Assembly (NCBI GenBank): GCA_002306945.1
Contig: DBTH01000097.1
Location: forward strand, 17,796 to 24,514
DNA: 6,719 nt
DNA from: Methylacidiphilaceae bacterium UBA1321
Lineage (GTDB): Bacteria > Verrucomicrobiota > Verrucomicrobiia > Methylacidiphilales > UBA1321
Direction: 5' to 3'
The notes under the pieces are model-generated. The model ran no database searches. It worked only from the letters and a program-made list of their open reading frames with translations, and was not told where the DNA came from. Below are positions 1 through 6,696 of this stretch, piece after piece. Position 1 is the stretch's first letter; each line of letters opens with the position of its first letter. Position numbers and translations under genes: made by a program.

Positions 1-824
1 GTGCCTTCCTGTTCGATGGGGTTCTGTGTTGCGATGACGAAGAACGGTTGCGGCAGATCGTGACTGACGCCGGAGACGGTGACGCGGCGTTCCTGCATCG
101 CTTCGAGCAGGGCGGCCTGTGTTTTCGGCGGGGTGCGGTTGATTTCGTCGGCGAGCAGGAGATTGGTGAAAACGGGGCCGCGCTTGAAACGGAATTGCCG
201 CCGGGAACTGTTCGAATCTTCTTCCAGAACCTCGGTTCCGAGAATATCGGCGGGCATCAGATCGGGAGTGAACTGGACGCGTTTGCACTGGAGTTCGAGC
301 GTGCCGGCGAGCGAACGGGCCATGAGCGTCTTGGCCAGGCCGGGCGTGCCGACGAGCAGACAATGGCCGCGGGCGAACAGGGCGACTAGGATTTGCTTCA
401 CGACGGCGGATTGGCCGATGACGACGCGGGCCATTTCGGTGACGATCTTGCCCTGCGCCTTGTTGAGTTCGATGGCGGCGGCCTGTGGATCTTCGATCTC
501 GACGTCGGCTCCCTGGAGATTTTCAAGCGAGGAGCGGGCGCTGAAAAAACTGAATCGCGTGGAGCCGACGGTGAAGGCGGCACCGTGTTCGAGGCGCAAT
601 TCGGTCGCGGTGCGTCCGTCGAGTTGCAACGGCGTATTGGCGTCGTAGCAACGGGCGACCCAACCGCCGGAATCTTTTTCGACGAGCACCTGCTGGGGCA
701 GAGTTTCGGGGTCGCCGAGAATGATGTTGCAGGTGGGATCGGAACCGATGACGAGGGGATCGCCGTTGAGCGGTAGAACCGATTCTTGTCCCTGGGCCGG
801 ATGAATAATAAGTCGTTCAGTCAT
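1..824 (-). CDS. MoxR-family AAA+ ATPase with N-terminal FHA-like domain (C-terminus cut off by window edge)
   Basis: This reading frame begins with ATG at 824 and stays open for 274 codons to the left edge, so the C-terminal part is missing. Residues about 1-97 look like an FHA-type beta sandwich: a VIGSDPTCNIIL stretch at 25-36, a D-G-R turn near 69-71, then FTVGSTRFSF at 84-93. Residues from about 115 form a MoxR AAA+ core: VVIGQ at 134-138, Walker A GTPGLAKT at 159-166, Walker B LLLADEIN at 222-229, and sensor-1 region VIATQNP at 263-269. MoxR ATPases are cytoplasmic ATP-driven chaperone-like proteins that usually work with DUF58 and VWA-domain partners. The FHA signature Arg is Ser28 and the usual S-R-x-H is replaced by LPQQ, so phosphothreonine binding is doubtful. 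There is no clear Shine-Dalgarno sequence; the start lies 25 bases after the upstream stop, so translational coupling is likely. Confidence 0.93.
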   Translation of the reverse strand, partial: MTERLIIHPAQGQESVLPLNGDPLVIGSDPTCNIILGDPETLPQQVLVEKDSGGWVARCYDANTPLQLDGRTATELRLEHGAAFTVGSTRFSFFSARSSLENLQGADVEIEDPQAAAIELNKAQGKIVTEMARVVIGQSAVVKQILVALFARGHCLLVGTPGLAKTLMARSLAGTLELQCKRVQFTPDLMPADILGTEVLEEDSNSSRRQFRFKRGPVFTNLLLADEINRTPPKTQAALLEAMQERRVTVSGVSHDLPQPFFVIATQNPIEQEG

Positions 825-849
825 AGATAAAGAAATTTCAGACAGCGGG

Positions 850-2367
850 TCAGTGCGTGGCGGCGTACATGAGGATGTTCATGCCCAGCGGAAATGCGGT
901 GCTGGAACGGAAGGCGAGCGCCATGGGATATTCGCTTTCCGACCAACCGGCTTCGAGGTCGATGGGACTATAGATGACGCGCAAGTCGCCGTTCATCGAA
1001 ATGCCTTCGAGCTTCGGGGCTTTCGATAGTCCGTAACGCATCGCAACCGCCGGGGTGTAATCGACATCCTGCACTTTGACAACGGTGCTGAAGATCGGAT
1101 GCGAGGGCGGTATCGGTTCGAGCTTTGAAGTGGGCAGAACCTTGGCCATCTCGCGGCGCACGGCGGCGTCGAAAGTGGACAAACCGAGGCCGTTGTTGAT
1201 GAGGAGCGTGCCGTTGCGCTGGAGGAAAGAGCGCAGCGCGTTGACGGCGGCGTCATTGAGGTGGAAATCGTCGAGGCCGGTCAGGTAGAGGAACGAGACG
1301 TTGGAGAGATCGTCCTTGGCGGGATTGACGACGAGGCGCTTCAAATTCACCCGCAGAGAGGAATTGGTGCGGAGTCTGGAGAGGAGCGCGACGGCGTTGT
1401 TCGGGTGGACGTTGAAGGAGCCGTCGTGTTCGATTTGCGCGAAGACGAATTCATCCGTCGGCGTCTTCTCGTCGATGCTGGCGAAGAGTTCTGGCTTGGC
1501 CTCGTCCATGCCGACGCGGTGGTAGCCGATGGCATAGGCGACAATGTTGAGGCCGAGATTTTCGGAGGAGGCGACGTCGTAATAACCGGCCTGCGGCAGG
1601 AGCGGGACTTCGTGATTGTCCCAACCGCAACCGAGTCCGTATTTCGAGATGAGCACGCCGATGCGCGAACCGATGTAGAGACCTTCAAAGTAGGGCTTGT
1701 CGGATTTGACGGAGGGGGAATATTTCACGGTCTTCACATCGTTGACCATGTGAAACATCGGGTGATCCTGCGGAATGACGCGCCATTGGACTTCGGGGAA
1801 GGCTTTTTGCATCAACGCGCGGGCGGAGTCGTAGAAGTAGGGTGAACCGGCGACGGAATCGAAGATAACCATGCCGCCCTTGAGAATGTAGGTGCGCAAC
1901 AGGGCGATGCTTTTATCGTCGAGCTTGAGCGAACGCGTGCCGCTGAAAAACAGGACGGCCATCTTGTCCGGGTCGCCGCTGAAGGTGGCGAGATTGACTT
2001 CCTCATAACCGTATTCGAGACCGAGCTTGCCGCGCACTTTGCCGAAGAGCTGTTGCAGGTCGGCGGGGCAGAGATTCCAGTCGGCGATTTTCGTCGAAGG
2101 GCCTTGCGGGTAGGTGAAGGAGCCTTGTTCGCCCCAGATGACCTTGCCGAAGAGGGGCGGAGGAGTGGGCGTGCGGTTGCGTTCAGTGCGACGCAACGGC
2201 GTGGCCGGCAGGGGCAGGGGCGGGAACGCTTCGCCGCCGGAGATGCGCTTGGGCGGGGCTTCGGGCGGTTTGCCGAGCGGGACGAACCAATCGTTTTCAG
2301 CGGCGCTGGCGGAGAGAACGCTCAGTGCGGCGATGACACTGACGGCCAAACGGGATGTGATGCGCAT
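850..2367 (-). CDS. Exported protein with two tandem DUF4159 domains
   Basis: The 505-residue product starts with a short Sec-type signal peptide: Arg at 2 and 6, a hydrophobic core at 7-19, and a likely cut near ASA|A at 20-23. A Pro-rich stretch (about 30-72) follows. Residues about 75-284 form one DUF4159 domain and about 305-503 a second, divergent copy. Shared landmarks are a strand ending F-x-G or L-T-G (140-143; 361-364), then L-x-D/N-x-x-x-x-x-L-R, a G-G or N-G turn, an H-P-M/I-F motif (202-205; 423-426), a Y-S/T-P motif, and a G-W segment (248-249; 474-475). DUF4159 has a class I glutamine-amidotransferase-like fold with no established activity. These proteins often sit in MoxR/DUF58/VWA clusters, which fits the FHA-MoxR gene downstream. 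A periplasmic location is inferred. The start is supported by the signal peptide and a modest GGAAAGGG about 12 bases upstream. Confidence 0.9.
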   Translation of the reverse strand: MRITSRLAVSVIAALSVLSASAAENDWFVPLGKPPEAPPKRISGGEAFPPLPLPATPLRRTERNRTPTPPPLFGKVIWGEQGSFTYPQGPSTKIADWNLCPADLQQLFGKVRGKLGLEYGYEEVNLATFSGDPDKMAVLFFSGTRSLKLDDKSIALLRTYILKGGMVIFDSVAGSPYFYDSARALMQKAFPEVQWRVIPQDHPMFHMVNDVKTVKYSPSVKSDKPYFEGLYIGSRIGVLISKYGLGCGWDNHEVPLLPQAGYYDVASSENLGLNIVAYAIGYHRVGMDEAKPELFASIDEKTPTDEFVFAQIEHDGSFNVHPNNAVALLSRLRTNSSLRVNLKRLVVNPAKDDLSNVSFLYLTGLDDFHLNDAAVNALRSFLQRNGTLLINNGLGLSTFDAAVRREMAKVLPTSKLEPIPPSHPIFSTVVKVQDVDYTPAVAMRYGLSKAPKLEGISMNGDLRVIYSPIDLEAGWSESEYPMALAFRSSTAFPLGMNILMYAATH

Positions 2368-2412
2368 AAGTATTGAACACCCTTTCCAGCGGTTTGTTTC
2401 GATTGCAGGCCA

Positions 2413-4698
2413 TTATTTCTTCAAATCGACCTCACCGGGCCATTTGCTCTTGGCCTGTGCCGTGGATTCACTGTAGGGGAACTTTTGCAGCAATTCACGC
2501 AAAGTTTTGCGGGCCAAGTCCCGGTCGCCCTGGGCGAAGGCGAGATCGGTGATGCGGAAGAGGAGTTGCGCGCGGGTCGACGGGTCGGTGATGGCGGGCA
2601 GGACGCGCTTGCCCCAGAGAAGGGCGGCGGCGGGGTCGTTCCGTTCCTGGTAGAGGCGTACACGGGCCAGGGCGCAATCGGAGGTGAGCTTGTCGAGGGG
2701 GGAATCCCATTCGATTTCTTCGATCCGGCGTTCGGCGTTGAAGAAGTCCTTCTTCTCGATGAAGGTGTTAGCCTGGTCGATTTTGGCGGTGCGGCGGATG
2801 GAACTGCGGGCGTCGGCTCCGGTGGGATCGGGAGTGAGGGCGAGGTATTGTTTTTTCGCATCATCGATGTTGCCTCGGGCGAGGGCGAGATTGGCCCAGA
2901 ATATGGCGAGGATGCGTTTCTCGTCGTTGGAGAGAAGATTGGGATCGACGGCTTTGGCGAATTGTTGCGCGTCGTCGAGTTTGTCGGAAATGCGCAGGAT
3001 CAATTGCGCGAGAAGCAGTCGGCACTGGTTGAGAAGCTGTTTGACTGGCGGCGGGGTGTTGTTGTCGCGGGAGGCGCGGGCGATGAGGGCGCGCCAGAGT
3101 TGCATTGATTCGGGATACTTGCGGATTTCCCCGCTGGCGAGATAGACGGCGGCTTTGTGGAACGCGGCGAGATCGGCATCGGTGGCATCGTTGATTTTGG
3201 CCGACATCGGCGCGGCGAATTTGGCCAGGCCGTCCGCGTCCTCGTAAGTTTGGAGGAGCGTGGCGACACTGGCGAAATCGGAAGCGTTGATCGTGGCGGG
3301 ATCGCGGGCGAGGAGGATTTCGCGGTGCTTGGGATCGAGTTGCGGGCGGTAGGTGGAAAGCTGGGTCCAATTGCCGTGGACATTGATCGGGAGGGTCAAC
3401 GTGGCGAATTCCTTGTTGCCGTCGCGGACGGTGAGCTTGACCTGTTTGGTGCCGGGACGCAGGTAGAGATGTTCGACCCTTGGGCCGTCGGCGGTGGTGC
3501 CGTCGTCGAAGGTCCAGGTGCAGATCCAGTTGGGACGCGGGCGGTAGAAGCGGAACCGCATGAGGACAAAGCCGGTGTCAACGGCATCGGAGGCGATGAC
3601 GCTTTGGCCGTCGATTTCCGATTCGAATCCGATGAGCGGTGCTTGCGGGGCGATGACTCCGCTGGTGGCGGCGAGGCTTTCGGGAATCAGATCGTACCAG
3701 GCGATGTGTGCACGGCTGATGGGACGGAAGAAAGGCGTTTCATTGCGGAGGATATTCCACCCGGCATCGGCGACGTTGACGGCGAGACAGCAGACGATCG
3801 GAGGGCGGCCCTCGTTGCGGTAGTCGTAGGCGTTGTAATAGTCGAGCGTGTGCGGCCCGGCGGCGAGATCGACCGCGGCTCGGAATTGTCCCTGTCTGCC
3901 GCCGTCGAAATGGTGGCGGCCCGGCCAGGCGACGAGGGGTTTGCCGTCGACGAGGAGAAACGAAGCGTCGGTCGAAAAAATGGAGAATTCGTATTTCGCC
4001 CCCGTCGGGACATCGAACCAGCCCTGGAAATAGAGGAACAAATCGGCTTGCGGTCCGTGGCGGTGGCCGCCTTCGAACAGCGTGGTCAGGAGGGTGCGAC
4101 CGAGAACGGTTGTGCTTTTTTTCCACGCCTCCTGCATTTGTTCGAGCTTCTGGATCTCCTTGCCGTCGCCGGGTCGGGTTTCGAGGATCACGCCCGCCTC
4201 GGGTGTCCAATTGGCGACGGGGGAAGGTGAAGGTGCGGGAGTGGATGCGGGTGGCCACGAGGGTGATGAGGAATTTGTCGATGTGGCGGGCGCAATCGGA
4301 GCCGCGGGCGTGATGGCGGGAGAGCCGAAATAGAGGAAAAAGCGTTTACCGCCTGCGGAGGAATCGAACACGACGGTGCTCATTTCACCGGGAGTCGACC
4401 AAAGGAATTTTGCGCCGATGGCGTTGCCTTTTTCGTCAAAACCGTACACGGGCCGTTCAGCCCAATGCGGGTCGGGCAGGCCGATGCGCACCGAGGAGAC
4501 CTTGCCGGGCTGGTCGGGTTTGTCGAGGTCGACGATGAATCGCGCCGGGGCCGACGGCACTTGCCACGGGACGTTATCGGCGTGAACGGGGAGGGCAAAA
4601 AATAACGGGAAAAGGGAAAGCGTCCCCACGACCCCAAGCGGGGTTGTCAGCAGTCTGCCAACCGCAGCCGCAACGGCTTGCGTCCACATCATTCGCAT
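2413..4698 (-). CDS. Secreted or periplasmic PA14 / PKD / TPR-like multidomain protein
   Basis: The 761-residue product begins with a long signal peptide: hydrophobic from about 18 to 36, likely cut after PVHA at 40. Residues about 48-126 form a small beta-rich domain that I cannot name with certainty; its ending FFLYFGSP recalls DUF2341-type modules. A Pro/Ser/Thr linker spans about 128-163. Residues about 168-313 match PA14, with LYFQGWFDVPTGAKYEFSI (222-240) followed by a D-x-S-F-L-L-V-D-G-K core. A PKD-like domain (about 353-441) carries WTFDDGTTADGP (395-406) and HLYLRPGTKQVKLTV (410-424). From about 455 to the end it is helical, with at least three TPR-like units between 595 and 745. 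PA14 and PKD modules usually bind carbohydrates or proteins, and TPRs mediate protein contacts. It is the first visible gene of the operon, 45 bases before the DUF4159 gene. Its exact function is unknown. Confidence 0.88.
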   Translation of the reverse strand: MRMMWTQAVAAAVGRLLTTPLGVVGTLSLFPLFFALPVHADNVPWQVPSAPARFIVDLDKPDQPGKVSSVRIGLPDPHWAERPVYGFDEKGNAIGAKFLWSTPGEMSTVVFDSSAGGKRFFLYFGSPAITPAAPIAPATSTNSSSPSWPPASTPAPSPSPVANWTPEAGVILETRPGDGKEIQKLEQMQEAWKKSTTVLGRTLLTTLFEGGHRHGPQADLFLYFQGWFDVPTGAKYEFSIFSTDASFLLVDGKPLVAWPGRHHFDGGRQGQFRAAVDLAAGPHTLDYYNAYDYRNEGRPPIVCCLAVNVADAGWNILRNETPFFRPISRAHIAWYDLIPESLAATSGVIAPQAPLIGFESEIDGQSVIASDAVDTGFVLMRFRFYRPRPNWICTWTFDDGTTADGPRVEHLYLRPGTKQVKLTVRDGNKEFATLTLPINVHGNWTQLSTYRPQLDPKHREILLARDPATINASDFASVATLLQTYEDADGLAKFAAPMSAKINDATDADLAAFHKAAVYLASGEIRKYPESMQLWRALIARASRDNNTPPPVKQLLNQCRLLLAQLILRISDKLDDAQQFAKAVDPNLLSNDEKRILAIFWANLALARGNIDDAKKQYLALTPDPTGADARSSIRRTAKIDQANTFIEKKDFFNAERRIEEIEWDSPLDKLTSDCALARVRLYQERNDPAAALLWGKRVLPAITDPSTRAQLLFRITDLAFAQGDRDLARKTLRELLQKFPYSESTAQAKSKWPGEVDLKK

Positions 4699-4707
4699 TA
4701 CCCCACA

Positions 4708-4712
4708 CTCCT
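4708..4712 (-). promoter_or_regulatory. Shine-Dalgarno sequence for the PA14/PKD/TPR gene
   Basis: AGGAG on the minus strand lies nine bases before the ATG at 4698. In-frame ATGs also exist at codons 3 and 4, but this spacing favours the first. It is the best ribosome binding site in the leftward operon; the two downstream genes have weaker ones. Confidence 0.7.
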
Positions 4713-4744
4713 GCTACTTCCCCGCCCACCTGTCAATACGCAAG

Positions 4745-4790
4745 GCAGCAGGAACCCAAACCAGCGCGTAACATTTACTGCTGCGTAATG
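4745..4790. promoter_or_regulatory. Possible regulator-binding inverted repeats in the divergent intergenic region
   Basis: Two imperfectly related symmetries lie between the divergent genes. GCAGCAG at 4745-4751 is mirrored by CTGCTGC at 4778-4784, with centres 33 bases apart, close to three helical turns. CATTTAC at 4772-4778 is mirrored by GTAATG at 4785-4790 with one unpaired T. Lrp/AsnC proteins often control their own gene and neighbours through spaced, degenerate sites, so this is a plausible operator, but short repeats like these also arise by chance. Confidence 0.2.
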
Positions 4791-4874
4791 ACGGATGGTT
4801 GAGTGAGACATTGGGTGAAAACGGCGCGAAGGGGCTTTGTTTTTCCAGGATCAAACCCGCAGGAATAAGAAAAG

Positions 4875-4903
4875 TTGTTTCCGGCGGCGGACCGGTTTAT
4901 AAT
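4875..4903 (+). promoter_or_regulatory. Sigma-70-type promoter for the Lrp/AsnC regulator and aminotransferase
   Basis: A perfect -10 hexamer TATAAT (4898-4903) is preceded by a -35-like TTGTTT (4875-4880) at the ideal 17-base spacing. Transcription would start near 4909-4911, only 7-9 bases before the ATG at 4918. There is no room for a normal ribosome binding site and none is seen, so the mRNA is predicted to be leaderless or nearly so. Confidence 0.72.
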
Positions 4904-4917
4904 CGTCCCTCAAACTT

Positions 4918-5397
4918 ATGGAACCGTTGCTGAAACTGCTGGAAGAGAACGCTCTCACCGCGCCGGAAGTCCTGGCTAAGCGGCTCGGGCGGCCTGTCGA
5001 TCAAGTCATCAAGCAAATCAAACAGCTTGAAGAAGATAAAGTGATCCTGGCCTACCGAGCTATTGTCGATGACGAGAAGGCCAATCGCCAGACAGTCAAA
5101 GCGGTTATCGAGGTGCGGATCACTCCAGAGCGCGGAGGCGGATTTAACCGCCTTGCGGCGCGGATTTCGAAGTACCCCGAGGTGACCTCCTGCTTTTTGA
5201 TGAGTGGCGGATTTGACCTTCTCGTGTTTGTCGAAGGCCGCAGTCTCAAGGAAGTCGCCCTGTTCGTGTCCGAGAAGCTCTCGACCCTGCATGGCGTCGT
5301 TTCGACGGCCACCCACTTCACGCTCAAGACTTACAAGGAGCAGAACGTGCTGCTCGCCGGTGAAGACCACGACGAGCGGCTCAAGGTCAGCCCCTAA
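4918..5397 (+). CDS. Lrp/AsnC-family transcriptional regulator (AlaR-like)
   Basis: The 159-residue protein has an N-terminal winged helix-turn-helix (about 3-50; recognition region RPVDQVIKQIKQLEEDKVI, 25-43) and a C-terminal RAM ligand-binding and oligomerisation domain (about 60-140). The RAM domain shows the family landmark MSGGFDLLVFVEG (95-107), followed by VSEKLSTLHGVVSTATHFTL (117-136). The N-terminus is several residues shorter than in classic Lrp, lacking the usual L-D-x-x-D lead-in. Such proteins form dimers or octamers, bind amino acids and control amino-acid metabolism genes. The C-terminal part resembles, from memory, the Bacillus YugG/AlaR branch, which sits beside an alanine aminotransferase gene. 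The aminotransferase downstream is its likely target, and autoregulation is plausible. The ATG sits 14 bases after a strong -10 box, with no Shine-Dalgarno sequence. The effector is unproven. Confidence 0.93.
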   Translation: MEPLLKLLEENALTAPEVLAKRLGRPVDQVIKQIKQLEEDKVILAYRAIVDDEKANRQTVKAVIEVRITPERGGGFNRLAARISKYPEVTSCFLMSGGFDLLVFVEGRSLKEVALFVSEKLSTLHGVVSTATHFTLKTYKEQNVLLAGEDHDERLKVSP

Positions 5398-5409
5398 GCA
5401 AATCGCTGA

Positions 5410-5426
5410 AAAGGGCCGATCCCTTT
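5410..5426 (+). other. Small hairpin after the regulator gene
   Basis: AAAGGG (5410-5415) and CCCTTT (5421-5426) can pair around a 5-base loop, 13 bases after the regulator stop codon. The sequence that follows is AT-rich but has no continuous T-tract. The stem is short, so it could be a weak terminator or attenuator, an RNA stabiliser, or chance. Confidence 0.3.
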
Positions 5427-5444
5427 AATAATCATTTTGATAAC

Positions 5445-5490
5445 AGCCAAATAAGCTTTTGGCTCGCCGATCCGTATTTGCCGGCGGGCC
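5445..5490 (+). promoter_or_regulatory. Two mutually exclusive hairpins in the aminotransferase leader
   Basis: AGCCAAA (5445-5451) pairs perfectly with TTTGGCT (5458-5464) around a 6-base loop. GGCTCGCCG (5461-5469) pairs with CGGCGGGCC (5482-5490) as nine pairs including one G-U, around a 12-base loop. Both use 5461-5464, so only one can form at a time. The second, GC-rich hairpin ends at the base before the probable ribosome binding site (GGAATGGA, 5491-5498). This layout could control translation or readthrough. No known riboswitch class or leader peptide is recognised. Confidence 0.35.
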
Positions 5491-5503
5491 GGAATGGATT
5501 CTC

Positions 5504-6694
5504 ATGAAAACCAAGTCGCAAAAGATTCCCCGTAACTTCATTGCCGATCACGTCGCGGCAATCCCGCGTTCGGGGATTCGTGATTTCTTTGAAATTGTCC
5601 AGTCGATGTCCGATGTCATTTCCCTCGGCATCGGCGAACCGGACTTCGTCACCCCGTGGCATATCCGCGAATCGGCCATCTACTCGCTCGAACACGGTCA
5701 CACCGGTTATACCTCCAATCTCGGTCTGCCGCGTCTGCGCCGCGCCATCGCCCAGTACGTCGCGAAGAATTACCACGCCCATTACGAGGCCCTGAGCGAA
5801 GTGCTCGTGACCGTCGGCGTCTCCGAAGCGATGGACTTGTGCCTGCGCGCCCTGATTAATCCCGGCGACGAGGTCATCTATCACGAACCTTGTTACGTCT
5901 CCTACTGCCCCAGTATTGCCCTGGCCCACGGTGTGCCGGTGGCCGTCACGACCCGCGCCGAACACCAGTTCAAGCTGCGAGCCGAGGACATTCGAGCCAA
6001 GCTCACCCCGCGCACGAAGATCATCATCATGAATTTCCCCACCAATCCGACCGGGGCGATCATGACCCGCGAGGATCTGGAGCCGATTGCGCAACTGGCC
6101 ATCGAGCACGATTTGCTGGTCGTTACCGACGAGATTTATTCGGAATTACGCTACGTGCCCGATCACGTTTCCATCGCGTCGTTACCGGGAATGCACGACC
6201 GTTGCATCTTCCTGCACGGTTTCTCGAAGGCGTTTGCGATGACCGGATTTCGCATCGGTTACGCCTGCGCTCCGGTCGCCCTGACCGAGGCGATGATGCG
6301 TATTCACCAGTACGGAATCATGTGCGCGACGACGATGAGCCAGGAAGCGGCCGTCGAGGCGCTCGAACGCGGCGAACGCGACATGGAGGACATGCGCGAA
6401 CAGTACCGCATGCGGCGCAATTTCCTCGTGTCTTCCTTCGCGCAAATGGGCCTGCCCTGCTTTGAACCGCAAGGCGCGTTCTATCTGTTCGTTCCCATCG
6501 CCAAGACCGGACTCAATTGTCGCGAATTCGCCGTCCGTCTTCTCGAAGAGGAAAAGGTCGCGGTCGTCCCCGGCAACGCTTTCGGCCCCAGCGGCGAAGG
6601 TTTCGTCCGGTGCAGTTACGCCACGGCGTACGAACAGCTCGAAACTGCCGTCGATCGCATCTCCCACTTCCTTAGCCGCCTTCATCACAAGTAA
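5504..6694 (+). CDS. PLP-dependent class I/II aminotransferase (fold type I, AlaT/AspC-like)
   Basis: The 396-residue product transfers an amino group between an amino acid and a 2-oxo acid using pyridoxal phosphate in the cytoplasm. Landmarks: IGEPDF (43-48), the HTGYTSNLGLPRLRRAI segment (66-82), NFPTNPTG with Asn181 (177-184), TDEIY with Asp209 and Tyr212, the PLP-lysine motif HGFSKAFAMTGFRIGY (238-253) with catalytic Lys242 and phosphate-binding Arg250, and Arg369 in FVRCSYA as the likely carboxylate anchor. Length is normal for the family. A TTG at 5459 would add 15 residues unlike family N-termini; the ATG at 5504 has a GGA-containing site 5-10 bases upstream and was chosen. It lies 106 bases after the Lrp/AsnC gene and is probably co-transcribed and regulated with it. 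Alanine or aspartate/aromatic specificity cannot be settled here; the regulator pairing and the HQYGIMCATTMSQ stretch (268-280) lean toward the alanine-type group. Confidence 0.94.
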   Translation: MKTKSQKIPRNFIADHVAAIPRSGIRDFFEIVQSMSDVISLGIGEPDFVTPWHIRESAIYSLEHGHTGYTSNLGLPRLRRAIAQYVAKNYHAHYEALSEVLVTVGVSEAMDLCLRALINPGDEVIYHEPCYVSYCPSIALAHGVPVAVTTRAEHQFKLRAEDIRAKLTPRTKIIIMNFPTNPTGAIMTREDLEPIAQLAIEHDLLVVTDEIYSELRYVPDHVSIASLPGMHDRCIFLHGFSKAFAMTGFRIGYACAPVALTEAMMRIHQYGIMCATTMSQEAAVEALERGERDMEDMREQYRMRRNFLVSSFAQMGLPCFEPQGAFYLFVPIAKTGLNCREFAVRLLEEEKVAVVPGNAFGPSGEGFVRCSYATAYEQLETAVDRISHFLSRLHHK

Positions 6695-6696
6695 GG

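Noticed and set aside
48..776. Plus-strand open frames opposite the left-edge gene
   Set aside because: The minus strand here encodes FHA-like and MoxR motifs continuously from 824 to the edge, which explains the region; the plus-strand frames are shadows.
1261..1845. A 194-codon plus-strand open frame opposite the DUF4159 gene
   Set aside because: It is antisense to a well-supported gene and has Val/Asp/Gly/Glu-rich composition without motifs.
3157..4230. A long plus-strand open frame (357 codons) opposite the PA14/PKD/TPR gene
   Set aside because: It lies wholly antisense to a gene with clear domains, its product is rich in Gly, Glu, Val and Asp with no recognisable motif, and no ribosome binding site or promoter was seen. 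It is a by-product of GC-rich codon bias.
4731..4736. TTGACA on the minus strand upstream of the leftward operon, as a -35 box
   Set aside because: No -10-like hexamer is found 16-18 bases downstream; that position is occupied by the CAGGAG ribosome binding site. The leftward promoter remains unidentified.
5459..5503. TTG at 5459 as the aminotransferase start
   Set aside because: The added 15 residues do not resemble family N-termini and overlap the predicted leader hairpins; ATG at 5504 has a better-placed ribosome binding site and gives the usual length.
5432..6109. A 225-codon minus-strand open frame opposite the aminotransferase
   Set aside because: It is antisense to conserved catalytic motifs of the aminotransferase and has no domain signature; treated as a shadow frame.
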